Shown here piece after piece: positions 17,331 through 26,809 of a stretch of DNA of 64,000 bases. The stretch spans positions 1,364,001-1,428,000 of the forward strand of contig NZ_CP042241.1 of NCBI RefSeq assembly GCF_007833275.1. The letters run 5' to 3'. The notes under the pieces were generated by a model. It was not told where the DNA came from and searched no databases. It was given only the letters and a program-made list of their open reading frames with translations. This stretch comes from Salarchaeum sp. JOR-1. Its GTDB lineage: Archaea; Halobacteriota; Halobacteria; Halobacteriales; Halobacteriaceae. The position numbers were made by a program, and so were the translations under genes. The stretch's first letter is position 1. Each line of letters opens with the position of its first letter.

Positions 17331-17803
17331 TGGAGGCGCTCGTCCTCCTCGCGTTCGCCCTGCTCGCGCTCGGCATGATCGGTAGCATCCTCCCGCTCCT
17401 CCCGAGCGGCCTCACCAGCCTCGCCGGCGTCGCCGCCTACTGGTGGCAGACCGGCCGGCCCGGCCCGCTCGCCCTCGCCGCCCTCGTCGTGTTCGGCGTC
17501 GCCGCGACACTCGTGGACTGGTTCGGCGGCGCGCTCGGCGCGAACGCCGGCGGCGCGTCCACTCGAACCACCCTGATAGCCGCGGGCGTCGGACTCCTCC
17601 TCATCCCCCTCGGCGGCCCCGTCGGTATCATCCTCGGCATCGCCGGCACCGTCTTCGCCCTCGAATACTACCGACACGGCGACCACGAAGCCAGCCTGAA
17701 AACAGCCGCGTACGCCACCGCCGGCGTCCTCGCGTCCGCGCTCGCTCAACTCCTCCTCACCGGCGCGATGTTCGCGATACTTCTCGCCGCCCACTTCCTC
17801 TGA
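17330..17803 (+). CDS. DUF456-family membrane protein
   Basis: 157 residues with four or five hydrophobic segments and the small-residue-rich centre seen in DUF456: GMIGSILPLLPSGLTSLAG, LVDWFGGALGANAGGAS and GGPVGIILGIAGTVFALEYY. The family has no established function. It is translationally coupled to tmcA through a TGATG junction. After its stop, CGGGA and TCCCG around GTTA (17806-17819) form a small hairpin that might help end the transcript ahead of the convergent gltX. Confidence 0.8.
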   Translation: MEALVLLAFALLALGMIGSILPLLPSGLTSLAGVAAYWWQTGRPGPLALAALVVFGVAATLVDWFGGALGANAGGASTRTTLIAAGVGLLLIPLGGPVGIILGIAGTVFALEYYRHGDHEASLKTAAYATAGVLASALAQLLLTGAMFAILLAAHFL

Positions 17804-17892
17804 ACCCGGGAGTTATCCCGAGCGCCCGCGACGCCGCTATGGGCGAGAACCTCGACGGATGAAACGCCGAAGTCGTCGCGCCCGACTAACCG

Positions 17893-19608
17893 TCAGGGGT
17901 GCGCGTAGTAGACCACTGACTCCTCGTCCTCGTGGCGGTCAACTCTCACGAATCCGACGCGGACGAACTGGAGGGTCTGGCCCGGCTCGTAGTCGACCAG
18001 TCCGGGTTCCGCGCGACCAGCCACGTCGCCGTCGGGCGTTCGCATCCGCACGGGGACGCTCTCGTCGGCGGGAACCCACTGCACCACGTCCACGTCGTGT
18101 TCGCGAACCAGGTCGATGTCGTCGTCGGTCACCGTCAGCGAGCCGCCGTCGTACTCGACGGGCCCGTAGCCCTTCAGCCAGAGTTTCTCGCCCTCCGCGG
18201 GGAGGTCGTCCGCCTCGACGAGCACGGCGTCGCCGACCGGGATGTCGCGCTCGCCGCGGTTCTCGTGCTCCGGGTGGACGGGCGGGTGCGCGCTGTCCGA
18301 ACCGCCCGAAATCGAGAGTTCGACGCCGTCAGAGACGAAGAAGCACCGCGGGCTCTCGTCGTCGATGCGGTCGCGGTTGTTCGCGTACACCGAACTCATC
18401 GCCAGGTCGACGTCCGAGGTCGAGGTGCCGAGTTCCACCATCGCGTCGACGATGGCTTCGCCGCGGATGCCGCGGCGGCGCGTCGAGAGCAGGGTGGGGA
18501 CGCGGGGGTCGTCCCAGCCGTCGAACTCGCCGGCTTCTATCTTCTCCCGGATGGTCGACGTGCTCATCTTCACGTCGTACTCGTCCACCTGGACGTGCCC
18601 CCAGTGGACGACCTCGGGGTACTCCCAGCCGAAGTAGTCGTAGACGAAACCCTGGCGCTTCGCGGAGTCCTGGAGGTCGATACCGCGAATGATGTGCGTG
18701 ACGCCAGTGAGGTGGTCGTCGATGCCGGACTGGAAGTCGAGCATCGGCCAGCACCGGTAGTCCTCGGCCTCCGGACGCGGGTGCGGCGTGTCGATGATGC
18801 GGAACGCCACGAAGTCGCGGAGCGCGGGGTTCTTGTGCGTGATGTCGGTCTTCACGCGGAGCACCATCTCGCCCGACTCGTACTCGCCCGCGATCATGGC
18901 CTCGAACTCGTCGAGCACCGTCTCGCTGTCCTTCTCGCGGTGCGGGCACGCCTCCCCCGAGTTCTTCAACTCGGAGAACTCCTCGGCGGGACACGAGCAC
19001 GTGTACGCGCCGTCCATCTCGATGAGGTCGCGGGCGTACTCGTAGTAGGTGTCGAGGCGGTCGGAGGCCGTGATGACCTCGTCCGGCTCGAACCCGAGGT
19101 ACGCCACGTCGTCTAAGACCTGGTCGTATACCCAGTCGAGCGGGCGTTTCGTCTCGGGGTCGGTGTCGTCGAACCGGACGAGCATCCAGCCGTCGTAGCG
19201 CTCCTTGTAGGAGCCGATGACGGCGGGCATCCGCGCGTGCCCGATGTGCCAGGGGCCGTTCGGGTTCGGCGCACAGCGCATCCGGACCTCGTCGTACTCC
19301 TCGACGTTCGGCAGGTCGGGAAGCGGGTGCTCCTCGCCCTCGTCCTCGGCCTCCAGTTCCGCGAGCCGCTCAGGCGCGAGTTCCTCCAGTCGCTCCCGTT
19401 TCTCCTCCGTCGAGAACGCGTTCACGTCCTCGACGACCGGCGCGACGACGCCCGGAACCTCGTCGCCGTACTCCCGGAACTCGGGGTTCTCTCCCATCAT
19501 CGGCCCCATCAGGGCACCGACCTGTGCGTCGCTCCCGTGCTTGAGCGCGTTGTAGAGCGCGTACACTTCCGCCTCCCGGCGGACGCGCTCGCGGAGGTCT
19601 TCGTCCAT
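17893..19608 (-). CDS. gltX: Glutamyl-tRNA synthetase (archaeal type)
   Basis: 571 residues. Class I motifs are HIGH (121-124, in PNPNGPWHIGHARM) and a KMSKS equivalent in VKMSTSTIREKI. The anticodon-binding half is the beta-barrel type of archaeal/eukaryal GlxRS. About 105 residues precede the catalytic domain, as in archaeal enzymes. Archaea lack GlnRS, so the enzyme should also load tRNA-Gln with Glu for later amidation. The ATG at 19608 gives the family start MDEDLRERV; the frame is open further up but without homology. Confidence 0.95.
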   Translation of the reverse strand: MDEDLRERVRREAEVYALYNALKHGSDAQVGALMGPMMGENPEFREYGDEVPGVVAPVVEDVNAFSTEEKRERLEELAPERLAELEAEDEGEEHPLPDLPNVEEYDEVRMRCAPNPNGPWHIGHARMPAVIGSYKERYDGWMLVRFDDTDPETKRPLDWVYDQVLDDVAYLGFEPDEVITASDRLDTYYEYARDLIEMDGAYTCSCPAEEFSELKNSGEACPHREKDSETVLDEFEAMIAGEYESGEMVLRVKTDITHKNPALRDFVAFRIIDTPHPRPEAEDYRCWPMLDFQSGIDDHLTGVTHIIRGIDLQDSAKRQGFVYDYFGWEYPEVVHWGHVQVDEYDVKMSTSTIREKIEAGEFDGWDDPRVPTLLSTRRRGIRGEAIVDAMVELGTSTSDVDLAMSSVYANNRDRIDDESPRCFFVSDGVELSISGGSDSAHPPVHPEHENRGERDIPVGDAVLVEADDLPAEGEKLWLKGYGPVEYDGGSLTVTDDDIDLVREHDVDVVQWVPADESVPVRMRTPDGDVAGRAEPGLVDYEPGQTLQFVRVGFVRVDRHEDEESVVYYAHP

Positions 19609-19801
19609 TACCCGCGAATAGCCGGGACGCCGGGAAATCGGTTTGGATTCTGCGGACAGACGACCCCGCTTCGTGCGCCGGTCGGTCGCCGTTTCCGCGG
19701 GCCCGACGCGCGCCACTCGCTACACACCCCGATCTGGCCGCGGCCTCGTATTTGAACGCTCGCACCGACAGCGAGAAATTACTTGCCGCGAAGGACTGGG
19801 T

Positions 19802-20626
19802 ATGCCCACGGTTCGGACGAACGGTGTCGAGACCTACTACGAGTCCCGCGGCGAGGGCCCAGTGGTGGTGTTCCTGCACGGCGCGTTCAGCGACCACCGC
19901 GTCTGGGCCGAACGCACCCGTTCGCTCGCGGACGAATACCGGGTCGTCGTGTACGACCTCCGGGGGCACGGCCGAACCGGCGGCTCCGACCGCGACGCGT
20001 ACAGCATCGACACGTACGCAGACGACCTCCGCGCGCTCGTGGACGCGCTCTCGCTCGACGCCCCGGTCGTCTGCGGGCTCTCGATGGGCGGCATGGTCGC
20101 ACAGCGATACGCTGCAACCAGCAGCCGGCTCTCCGGCGTCGTCAGCATCGCCGCGCTCTCCTCGAACGCGCTTTCGCCCGGTGAGTGGGTGGAACGCCGC
20201 GCCGCCGTCCCGGGCGCACTCGTGCTCGCTAGCGTCCTCGGGTTCGACGCCGTCGAGCCGTTCGTCTCCTGGCTGTCGAACCGCGGCGACGACTTCGACC
20301 CCGGCGACCTCGACGAGAAAGCCCGCATCGAAACCGCGCACGCCAACGACTACCCCAGCGTTCCTCCGAGAGAAGCCGCGAAAATCCGTCGCGCGCTCCT
20401 CTCGTGGGGGACGCTCGACACCGACTACGCGAGCATCGACGTACCCGCGCTCGCGATGTGCGGCGGGAACGAAACCGCGCGAATGACCGCCCACGCCCGA
20501 TACCTCGCGAGCGAGATTCCGGACGCCGACTATCGCGAAATCCCGGACGCCGGCCACAACGCCCACGTGGACAACCCCGAATTCGTTCGGGACGCGCTCA
20601 CGGACTTCCTCCGAGAGACCACGTAG
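19802..20626 (+). CDS. Alpha/beta-fold hydrolase
   Basis: 274 residues. The oxyanion-hole HG is at 26-27 (VVFLHGAFSDHRVW), the nucleophile elbow GLSMGG puts Ser at residue 94, and the catalytic His is in DAGHNAHVDNPEFV near the C-terminus. It looks like an intact serine hydrolase of the esterase/lactonase/C-C hydrolase group; the substrate cannot be read from the sequence. It is transcribed alone and converges on the idsA operon, with a long hairpin in between. A TATA-like GTATTTGA is at 19748-19755. Confidence 0.85.
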   Translation: MPTVRTNGVETYYESRGEGPVVVFLHGAFSDHRVWAERTRSLADEYRVVVYDLRGHGRTGGSDRDAYSIDTYADDLRALVDALSLDAPVVCGLSMGGMVAQRYAATSSRLSGVVSIAALSSNALSPGEWVERRAAVPGALVLASVLGFDAVEPFVSWLSNRGDDFDPGDLDEKARIETAHANDYPSVPPREAAKIRRALLSWGTLDTDYASIDVPALAMCGGNETARMTAHARYLASEIPDADYREIPDAGHNAHVDNPEFVRDALTDFLRETT

Positions 20627-20781
20627 AACAAACGAAACCACCAGTTCGGTCGCGGTACGGTTGCGGTGCGGTTGCGGACGCGGGCGGTCGTGTACGGCGC
20701 TGTGCGGCGCGGTCGCTGTGCGGGTGTCGTTCCGATGCCCGACCGCGAGCGCCGACGACGCTCGCGTCTTTTTAGTGGAGG

Positions 20782-20827
20782 TTTTTACGGTGAGCGGGTC
20801 GCCGGAGGCGACCCCGAACCGTAAAAA
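20782..20827. terminator. Long interrupted hairpin between convergent genes, probable two-way terminator
   Basis: TTTTTACGGT (20782-20791) pairs perfectly with ACCGTAAAAA (20818-20827). Inside, GGGTCGCC (20796-20803) pairs with GGCGACCC (20807-20814) over a three-base loop; GAGC and CGA form a small internal loop. A run of T/A closes the base on both strands. The hairpin sits between the 3' ends of the hydrolase gene and idsA, just seven bases from the idsA stop, so it can end both transcripts. Confidence 0.65.
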
Positions 20828-20833
20828 AGTCCG

Positions 20834-21880
20834 TTAGTAGCCGCGTTCGATGAGGTAGTCGGCGAGGTCGTTGAGCGTGTCGTGGGCGTCGTTGTCGGGG
20901 AGGACGCTGAGGTGGTCTTTGCCTTCCTGAACGAGGTCTTCGGCGAGATCGCGGGCGAACTGAATGCTGCCTGCGTCCTGGAGGGTGTCGACGGCGTCGT
21001 CGATTTCGGATTCGGTGACGTCCTCGGGGTTGTCCGCGTCGACGAGGTTGTCCACGTCGACGCCCTGTTCGCGGGCGTGAAGCGTGACCGCGGTGCGCTT
21101 TCCTTCGACGAGGTCGCTGCCGCGCTGTTTCCCCAGTTCCTCGCTGGGGACGGTGAGGTCGAGGACGTCGTCCTGTATCTGGAACGCTTGGCCGATGGCG
21201 CGGCCGTATTCGTAGAGCGCGTCGACGGTGTCGTCGTCGGCGCCGAGGACGATTCCAGAGACCGATGCGGCGGCGGCGTAGAGAACCGCGGTCTTCAGCT
21301 CGACCATGTCGAGGTACTCCTCGATCGTGACGTCGTCTCGGGTTTCGAAGTCGACGTCGTACGCTTGGCCTTCGCAGATGTGGGTGCACGTGCACGCGAG
21401 CATACGGAGGGCGTCGAGACCGCGCTCCGGCGGTGCTTCGGTTCGGAGCATAATCTCGAACGCCTTCGAGTAGAGGGTGTCCCCGGCGAGTATCGCGGTT
21501 TCGGTGTCGTACTCGCGGTGGACGGCGGGGACGCCCCGTCGGAGGTCGTCGTCGTCCATGATGTCGTCGTGAATGAGCGTGAACGACTGAATGACCTCGA
21601 TGGAGACGGCGGCCGCCATCAGGTCTACCGCACCCTCGTTGAGCGAGGGGAACGCCTGGTAGTCCTCACTCAGCGGTTCGACGTCGAGCAATGCCTCCCC
21701 GACGAGCATCGAGACGGTCGGCCGGAGGCGCTTCCCGCCGGCGTCGAGGAGATAGCGCGAGGCCTCGTAGAGCCGTTCGGGTTCCGCCATCGGGAGTTCC
21801 TCGTCGATAGCGTCGTTCACTTGCTCCCGGCGGTTCTCGATGGCCGCGAGCACCGTTTCCTCACGTGCTTCTTGCGTCAT
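20834..21880 (-). CDS. idsA: Polyprenyl (geranylgeranyl/farnesyl) diphosphate synthase
   Basis: 348 residues. The first Asp-rich motif is [15 protein letters not shown] and the second [18 protein letters not shown] near residue 49 binds the diphosphate of isopentenyl-PP. It builds the C20 chain for archaeal ether lipids and carotenoids. Its ATG overlaps the RNase J stop by four bases. It ends the Mvk-IPK-RNase J-IdsA gene string, so precursor synthesis (Mvk, IPK) and chain elongation are genetically grouped. Confidence 0.93.
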   Translation of the reverse strand: MTQEAREETVLAAIENRREQVNDAIDEELPMAEPERLYEASRYLLDAGGKRLRPTVSMLVGEALLDVEPLSEDYQAFPSLNEGAVDLMAAAVSIEVIQSFTLIHDDIMDDDDLRRGVPAVHREYDTETAILAGDTLYSKAFEIMLRTEAPPERGLDALRMLACTCTHICEGQAYDVDFETRDDVTIEEYLDMVELKTAVLYAAAASVSGIVLGADDDTVDALYEYGRAIGQAFQIQDDVLDLTVPSEELGKQRGSDLVEGKRTAVTLHAREQGVDVDNLVDADNPEDVTESEIDDAVDTLQDAGSIQFARDLAEDLVQEGKDHLSVLPDNDAHDTLNDLADYLIERGY

Positions 21881-23223
21881 TCTACGAGCTGAATGATGTT
21901 GCCGTTGGCGCTCAGGTGGAGGTCGCGGCCGAGCTCGTACCCCTCGCCCTTCGCGAGTTTCGCGTACTTCCCGAAGTGTTCGAGGTTCTGGTGGGCGGGA
22001 ATGACGTGCTGGGGCTGGAGGGCGTCCAGCATCTCGTAGTGGCCTTCCTCGCGGAGGTGGCCGGACACGTGGATTTCGTCGTAGATGCGCGCGCCCTGCA
22101 TCCGCAGGAGCTGCTCGGACTGGTAGCGCTGGCCCTCGTTCGTCGGCTCCGGAATCACGCTCGCGGAGAAGATGACTTTATCACCGTTCTCGATGTCGTA
22201 CGGCGTCTCGCCGCGCCCCATCCGAGTGAGCATCGCGCGCGGCTCGCCCTGGTGGCCGGTGACGATGGGGAGGAAGTTCTCCTTGCCCTCGTTCATGATG
22301 CGCTTGAACGCGCGGTCGACGCTCTTGCGGTGGCCGAACATCCCGAGGTTGTCCGGGAAGCGCACGCGACCCATTCGCTCCGCGGTGCCCGAGTAGCGTT
22401 CCATCGACCGACCGAGGAGGATCGGTTCGCGGCCGATCTCCTGTGCGAACTCGATGAGGCTCGACACACGGGAGACGTGACTGGAGAACGTCGTCGCGAT
22501 GATGCCGCCGTCGTAGTCCTCCATGCTGTGGATGGTGTCCTGGAGTTCGCGGCGGGCGACGGACTCGCTCGCGGTTCGACCCTTCCGGCCGGCGTTCGTC
22601 GTGTCCTCGATGTACGCGAGCACGCCCTCGTCCTCGCGCCCGATCTCGCGGAACCGCTTCATGTCGATGGGATCCTCGAGCACGGGGTCGTGGTCGAGGC
22701 GTTTGTCGAGGCCGTAGACCACTGCGCCCTCGGGCGTGTGGAGGACGGGGTTGATCGCGTCGATGATGGAGTGAGTGACGTGCACGAACTCCAGTTCGCA
22801 GCGCTCGCCGATGGGCATCGTCTCGCCCGCTTCCATCTCCACGAGGTCGTTCTCGACGCCGAACTTCTGCTCGCTCTCGATCTCGTCCTTCACGAGTTCG
22901 AGCGTGAACGGCGACGCGACGATGGGCGCGTTGTAGCGGTGCGCGAGCTTGCTGAGCGCGCCGATGTGGTCGAGGTGGCCGTGCGTCGGCACAATGGCCT
23001 GCACGTCTCCCTCGAGGTCGCTCATGACGCGGTCGTCCGGAATCGCGCCCATGTCGATGAGGTCGAGGCTGTGCATCTGTTCGGTTTCGACGTTATCGTG
23101 AATCAGGACCTGCGAGAGGTTGAGGCCCATGTCGAAGATAACGATGTCGTCACCTGCGCGGACGGCAGTCATCTGTCGTCCGACTTCTTCGTATCCGCCA
23201 ATTGTTGCGATCTCGATTTCCAT
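21877..23223 (-). CDS. rnj: Archaeal RNase J (metallo-beta-lactamase/beta-CASP 5'-3' exoribonuclease)
   Basis: 448 residues. The metal-binding motif HGHLDH is at 81-86, with further beta-CASP ligands in [12 protein letters not shown] and in the [10 protein letters not shown] and [15 protein letters not shown] segments. The size matches archaeal RNase J, which lacks the bacterial C-terminal domain. The enzyme degrades RNA from the 5' end. It lies between ipk and idsA, the typical euryarchaeal position. The ATG at 23223 is preceded by a structured leader and a TATA element at 23370-23363, so the rnj-idsA pair has its own promoter. Confidence 0.93.
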   Translation of the reverse strand: MEIEIATIGGYEEVGRQMTAVRAGDDIVIFDMGLNLSQVLIHDNVETEQMHSLDLIDMGAIPDDRVMSDLEGDVQAIVPTHGHLDHIGALSKLAHRYNAPIVASPFTLELVKDEIESEQKFGVENDLVEMEAGETMPIGERCELEFVHVTHSIIDAINPVLHTPEGAVVYGLDKRLDHDPVLEDPIDMKRFREIGREDEGVLAYIEDTTNAGRKGRTASESVARRELQDTIHSMEDYDGGIIATTFSSHVSRVSSLIEFAQEIGREPILLGRSMERYSGTAERMGRVRFPDNLGMFGHRKSVDRAFKRIMNEGKENFLPIVTGHQGEPRAMLTRMGRGETPYDIENGDKVIFSASVIPEPTNEGQRYQSEQLLRMQGARIYDEIHVSGHLREEGHYEMLDALQPQHVIPAHQNLEHFGKYAKLAKGEGYELGRDLHLSANGNIIQLVE

Positions 23224-23370
23224 TGTTAATCACTGAGAGCCAGGTAGCTCTCTGAAACCCCCGCCGGAGTGGCGGCCGCGGGTCGCGGCGTCTTACGGCC
23301 GTCGTCCCGCCGCCGGTATCCGTCCGGCGGGACGCTTCTTAGGCCACATTACGATTCCCGGTATTAAAAG
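23224..23370 (-). promoter_or_regulatory. Promoter and structured leader of rnj-idsA
   Basis: On the minus strand a TATA-like CTTTTAAT lies at 23370-23363, so transcription should begin near 23340 and leave about 115 untranslated bases. Two perfect inverted repeats fall in this leader: GTCCCGCCG/CGGCGGGAC (arms 23304-23312 and 23325-23333) and GAGAGC/GCTCTC (arms 23235-23240 and 23247-23252). The second ends 11 bases before the ATG. Long leaders are unusual in haloarchaea, where many mRNAs are leaderless. Confidence 0.5.
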
Positions 23371-23387
23371 TAGCAGGATCTCGCGGG

Positions 23388-23409
23388 ACGCCGAACTCCG
23401 GCTCGGCGT
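23388..23409. terminator. Hairpin after ipk
   Basis: ACGCCGA (23388-23394) pairs perfectly with TCGGCGT (23403-23409) around an eight-base loop, three bases beyond the ipk stop and 18 bases before the rnj TATA box. No T-run follows, so it is only a candidate terminator or mRNA 3' end, separating the mvk-ipk transcript from rnj-idsA. Confidence 0.4.
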
Positions 23410-23412
23410 TCG

Positions 23413-24141
23413 CTATCCGCGGACGGTCGTTCCCGCGTTTTCGCCGCGCAGGAAGTCCGCGAGGTCGTCCGCGCCGAACACGGACGCGGGCGCGCCGAGC
23501 GCGAGCAACTCCCGAACCTTCCCCGCCATCCCGCCGGTCACGTCGGTGTCCTCGCTCCCGCCGAGCACGTCCGAAACATCGTCGTACGCCGTTATCTCGG
23601 AAATCACGGTATCGGATTCGTCGAGGACGCCGGGCACCGTCGAGCAGAGGCCGACGCGGTCGGCGTCCAGCTGACGGGCGAGCGTCGTGACAACCTCGTC
23701 GCCGCTGAGAATGGTCGCGCCAGCACCGCTCTCGGCGACCACGTCGCCGTGCAGAACCGGCGTGAACCCCTCCGCGAGCATCGCCTCGACCTGGTTCGTG
23801 TAGAACTCCAGTCCGTCGTCGCGACGCGCCGCCGAGAACGGCCGGACTGGCACGCCCGCGACGCCCGCGTCGTCGAGGTAGTCGAGAACGGCCTTGTTCA
23901 GCCGCGTCATCGAATCGTGGATCTCTCGCACGGCCCGCGCGTCGCGCGTGCCGTTCGTCGTCGAGACGCCGTGCTCGTCCGCGTAGTAGTGACCGAAACT
24001 CCCCGCGCCGTGTACGACGACGAGGTCGTCGACCTCGGCCTGCCCGATGACGCCGGCGAGGCGGGCGAGCGCGTCGAGGTCGACCGTCTCGCGCTCGCCC
24101 TTCTCCGTGATGACGCTCCCGCCGAGTTTGAGCACGATCAC
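23413..24141 (-). CDS. ipk: Isopentenyl phosphate kinase
   Basis: 242 residues of the amino-acid-kinase fold. LKLGGSVIT opens the protein, and VVVHGAGSFGHYY (residues 41-53) carries the key His51 that distinguishes IPK from other kinases; DVTGGMAGKV is the nucleotide-site loop. It phosphorylates isopentenyl phosphate to isopentenyl diphosphate, the last step of the archaeal mevalonate variant. The start is a GTG at 24141-24139 overlapping the mvk stop (GTGA), which shows tight coupling with mevalonate kinase. Confidence 0.93.
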   Translation of the reverse strand: MIVLKLGGSVITEKGERETVDLDALARLAGVIGQAEVDDLVVVHGAGSFGHYYADEHGVSTTNGTRDARAVREIHDSMTRLNKAVLDYLDDAGVAGVPVRPFSAARRDDGLEFYTNQVEAMLAEGFTPVLHGDVVAESGAGATILSGDEVVTTLARQLDADRVGLCSTVPGVLDESDTVISEITAYDDVSDVLGGSEDTDVTGGMAGKVRELLALGAPASVFGADDLADFLRGENAGTTVRG

Positions 24142-25124
24142 TCGACACGCACCCCGTCTTGGGCGAGCTCCGCGCGGAACGCCCGCGTGCAGTCCGGCGT
24201 CAGCGAGAGCGCGGTCTTCGTCCCGCGCTCGCCGTCCAGCGCGACGATACAGCCGCCGCCGCCCGCGCCCGTGAGTTTCGCGCCGAGCGCGCCGCCGTCC
24301 CGCGCCGCCCACACCATGTTATCGAGGGATCGCCCGGAGACGCCGAGCGCCGCGAGCAGGCCGTGGTTGAAGTCCATGAGGCGGCCGAGCTCGGCGAGGT
24401 CGCCGTCCGTGAGCGCGTCCTCGCCCTGCCGGACGAGGTCGCCGATGGCGGCGACGGTGTCCCCCGCGAAGCCGTACTCCTCCTTGAGTTTTCGGACGCC
24501 GGAAACGAGCTCGCCGGTGTCGTGGCTCGTGCCGTCGTAGCCGACGACGAACGGGAGGTCGGGCGTGTCGAGCGTCCGGCAGTCGCCGCCCTCGACGCGC
24601 ACCGCGCCGCCCATCGCCGAACAGAAGGTGTCCGCGCGCGAGGCTTGTCCCTCCTGCACGTCGTACTCCACCTGGTAGGCGCGTTCGGCTATCTCGCGCG
24701 CGTCGAGGTCGCAGCCGAGTTCCGCGGTCGCGGCGGCGATACCCGCGACGGCGACCGCCGCGGACGACCCCAGTCCGGCACCGAGCGGGATGTCGCTCTC
24801 GATCTCGACGTTGAACCCCGCGTCCGGCGCGTCAGCCGCGTCCCGCGCCTGCGACACCGCGGCGTCAACGTACCCGAACGCCGCCTCGATGAGCGGCGTC
24901 GGCACGTCCACGTCCGGCCGCTCGTCGCTCGACCCGCTGTACTCCACGGTGAATCCGTCCAGCGAGAGGTCGTCCGCGCTCACCCGGAGGCGGTCGTCCT
25001 CCCGCGCCTCCACCGTGACGGACGCCCGGCGCTCGATAGCGCACGGGACCGCCGGCTCCCCGTAGACGACGGCGTGCTCCCCGAACAGGTAGACTTTGCC
25101 GGGAGCGCTCGCAGTAGTCGACAT
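24138..25124 (-). CDS. mvk: Mevalonate kinase (GHMP family)
   Basis: 328 residues. GHMP motif 1 begins SAPGKVYLFGEHAVVYGEPA, motif 2 is PLGAGLGSSAA (113-123), and motif 3 is KLTGAGGGGC near residue 284. It makes 5-phosphomevalonate. It overlaps ipk by four bases. The BCCT transporter gene ends 42 bases upstream on the same strand, so mvk either has a promoter in that short gap or reads through from it. Confidence 0.94.
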   Translation of the reverse strand: MSTTASAPGKVYLFGEHAVVYGEPAVPCAIERRASVTVEAREDDRLRVSADDLSLDGFTVEYSGSSDERPDVDVPTPLIEAAFGYVDAAVSQARDAADAPDAGFNVEIESDIPLGAGLGSSAAVAVAGIAAATAELGCDLDAREIAERAYQVEYDVQEGQASRADTFCSAMGGAVRVEGGDCRTLDTPDLPFVVGYDGTSHDTGELVSGVRKLKEEYGFAGDTVAAIGDLVRQGEDALTDGDLAELGRLMDFNHGLLAALGVSGRSLDNMVWAARDGGALGAKLTGAGGGGCIVALDGERGTKTALSLTPDCTRAFRAELAQDGVRVE

Positions 25125-25166
25125 ACCGCAGAGTCCGTGCGACCGAGTGAAAGACCGTTCGGTTCG

Positions 25167-26681
25167 CTACTTGTCGTACCGGCGCTCCGCGACGACGTAG
25201 GTGGCGTAGGCGACGAGGACGTAGAGCGCGGTGAGCGGGAGGGCGAGCGTCGTGGAGAAGGATTCGAGGACGGTCGTCCCGCCGCCGACGAACGTCGTCA
25301 TCACGCCGACGCCGACCATCGCGATCCCCCACGCCGCGCGGTTTCGGACGTTCGGCTCGCGTTCCCCGAGCGTGATGGCGGCGAGCATGTAGACCGCGGA
25401 GTCGAGGCTGGTGACGATGTAGCCGGCCAGCGCGAGGAGCGCGAGCGCGCCGACAAGCCGCGGGGCGGGGACGAGCGTGAGCGCGGTGCTGAGCGCCGCG
25501 GCGTTCCCGTCCGCGGCGAGCGCGGCCGCGACGGGGTCGAGGTTCCCGGGGGCGAGCGCGAGGCCGCCGAGGACGCTGTGCTGGAAGACGAGGAAGGCGG
25601 CGGGCGCGATGCAGAGCCCGACGAACACCTCCCGTATCGTGCGGCCCTTCGAGATGCGCGCGACGAAACTCCCGACGAACACGCCCCAGGCGGCCCACCA
25701 CGCCCACCAGAAGCTCGTCCAGTTCTGCGGCCAGTTTCCGGGCGAGGTGGGGGCGGTGTAGAGCGAGAGCCGGGCGAGGTTCGACAGCCAGACGCCCATC
25801 GCGTCCAGTCCGAGGTCGAGGATGAACCCGGTCGGGCCGAGGACAAACAGGACGACGGTGAGGAGGACGTTCGCGGCGACGGCGACCCGGGCGGCGTTCT
25901 GGATGCCGCGGCGGAGGCCGGCGAACACGTCCACGACGAAGACGACGGCGACGGCGAGGAACAGGACGAGGGTGACGTAGCTGGCGTCGAAGCCGAAGAC
26001 GACGCGGACGATGGAGGAGAGCTGTTGGCCTATGAACCCGAGGGAGGTGCCGAGTCCGCCGACGATGGCGAGCACGGTGACGACGTCCACCAGCCACGCG
26101 ACGGCGGGATGGGTGAACGGGCGGCCGAGCGGTTCGAGGAGGACGCTCGCCTTCCAGTTGTCGTGCTGCCACGCGACCAGTCCAAAGAGTACGGCGAACG
26201 GGAGGTACCACGCGACGAGACCGGGGAGGATGTCGTGGAGGAAGGTGAATGCGAGCGCGAGCGACTCCGGGGACGCGCCGGGGACGGGCGACCTCGGCGG
26301 GGGGCTGGTGACGATGCTGACGGGTTCCGCGACGCCCCAGAACAGGACGGCGATGGAGTAGCCGACGGTGAACGCCATCGCCACCCAGGAGACGGTTCCG
26401 AACTCGGGGTCGGCGTCGGGTCCGCCGACGCGCAGGTCGCCGTATCGGGAGACGCAGAGCCACGTGAAGAAGACGGTGAGCGCGAACCCGAGGAGGATGA
26501 ACCACCAGCCCGCGTTCACCGTCACCCACGCGAAACTGCTCGCGAAGAACCCGCCGACTGCATCGGGGTAGAGGATGCCGGCGGCGGCGAGCGCAACCGA
26601 GAGCGCCACCGAGAGCGCGAACAGCAGTCGTTCCGCGACCGTCGTCGATTCGAGGCCGAACAGCCGTGCGAGTCGCGTCAT
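25167..26681 (-). CDS. BCCT-family betaine/choline/carnitine transporter
   Basis: 504 residues with about twelve hydrophobic segments. The BCCT signature NWTSFWWAWW is at about residues 318-327, followed by FVARISKGRTIREV. These sodium- or proton-coupled carriers import quaternary ammonium compounds such as glycine betaine for osmoprotection. The family's glycine-betaine site typically needs several Trp residues in TM4 and TM8; the TM8 ones are visible. The upstream TATA box and a perfect 6-2-6 inverted repeat at the start codon suggest regulated expression. It is divergent from the LLM monooxygenase gene. Confidence 0.92.
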   Translation of the reverse strand: MTRLARLFGLESTTVAERLLFALSVALSVALAAAGILYPDAVGGFFASSFAWVTVNAGWWFILLGFALTVFFTWLCVSRYGDLRVGGPDADPEFGTVSWVAMAFTVGYSIAVLFWGVAEPVSIVTSPPPRSPVPGASPESLALAFTFLHDILPGLVAWYLPFAVLFGLVAWQHDNWKASVLLEPLGRPFTHPAVAWLVDVVTVLAIVGGLGTSLGFIGQQLSSIVRVVFGFDASYVTLVLFLAVAVVFVVDVFAGLRRGIQNAARVAVAANVLLTVVLFVLGPTGFILDLGLDAMGVWLSNLARLSLYTAPTSPGNWPQNWTSFWWAWWAAWGVFVGSFVARISKGRTIREVFVGLCIAPAAFLVFQHSVLGGLALAPGNLDPVAAALAADGNAAALSTALTLVPAPRLVGALALLALAGYIVTSLDSAVYMLAAITLGEREPNVRNRAAWGIAMVGVGVMTTFVGGGTTVLESFSTTLALPLTALYVLVAYATYVVAERRYDK

Positions 26682-26683
26682 CT

Positions 26684-26718
26684 GTCGGTGTACCGACTAG
26701 CACCACTCGTGCATAAAA
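26684..26718 (-). promoter_or_regulatory. BCCT transporter promoter with start-site palindrome
   Basis: A TATA-like GATTTTATGC occupies about 26720-26711 on the minus strand, predicting a start near 26690. GTCGGT (26684-26689) and ACCGAC (26692-26697) form a perfect inverted repeat with a two-base spacer exactly over that start and two bases before the ATG. This is a good position for a repressor. Confidence 0.5.
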
Positions 26719-26809
26719 TCTTTTTCCAAACATCGCTAGTGAAGGAGATAGTTCTTCACGAGGTGCCGGTACAGTAACTACTACCTTCGACCCGTTCGAG
26801 TGGAGGCGT

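Noticed and set aside
20645-20700. GCGGTTGCGGT repeats possibly resembling iterons
   Set aside because: The copies are short and imperfect, and no replication gene or AT-rich unwinding region is near.
24159-26777. Open frame of about 870 codons on the plus strand
   Set aside because: It runs across mvk and the BCCT gene on the opposite strand and reads as Arg/Glu/Asp low-complexity; no family match.
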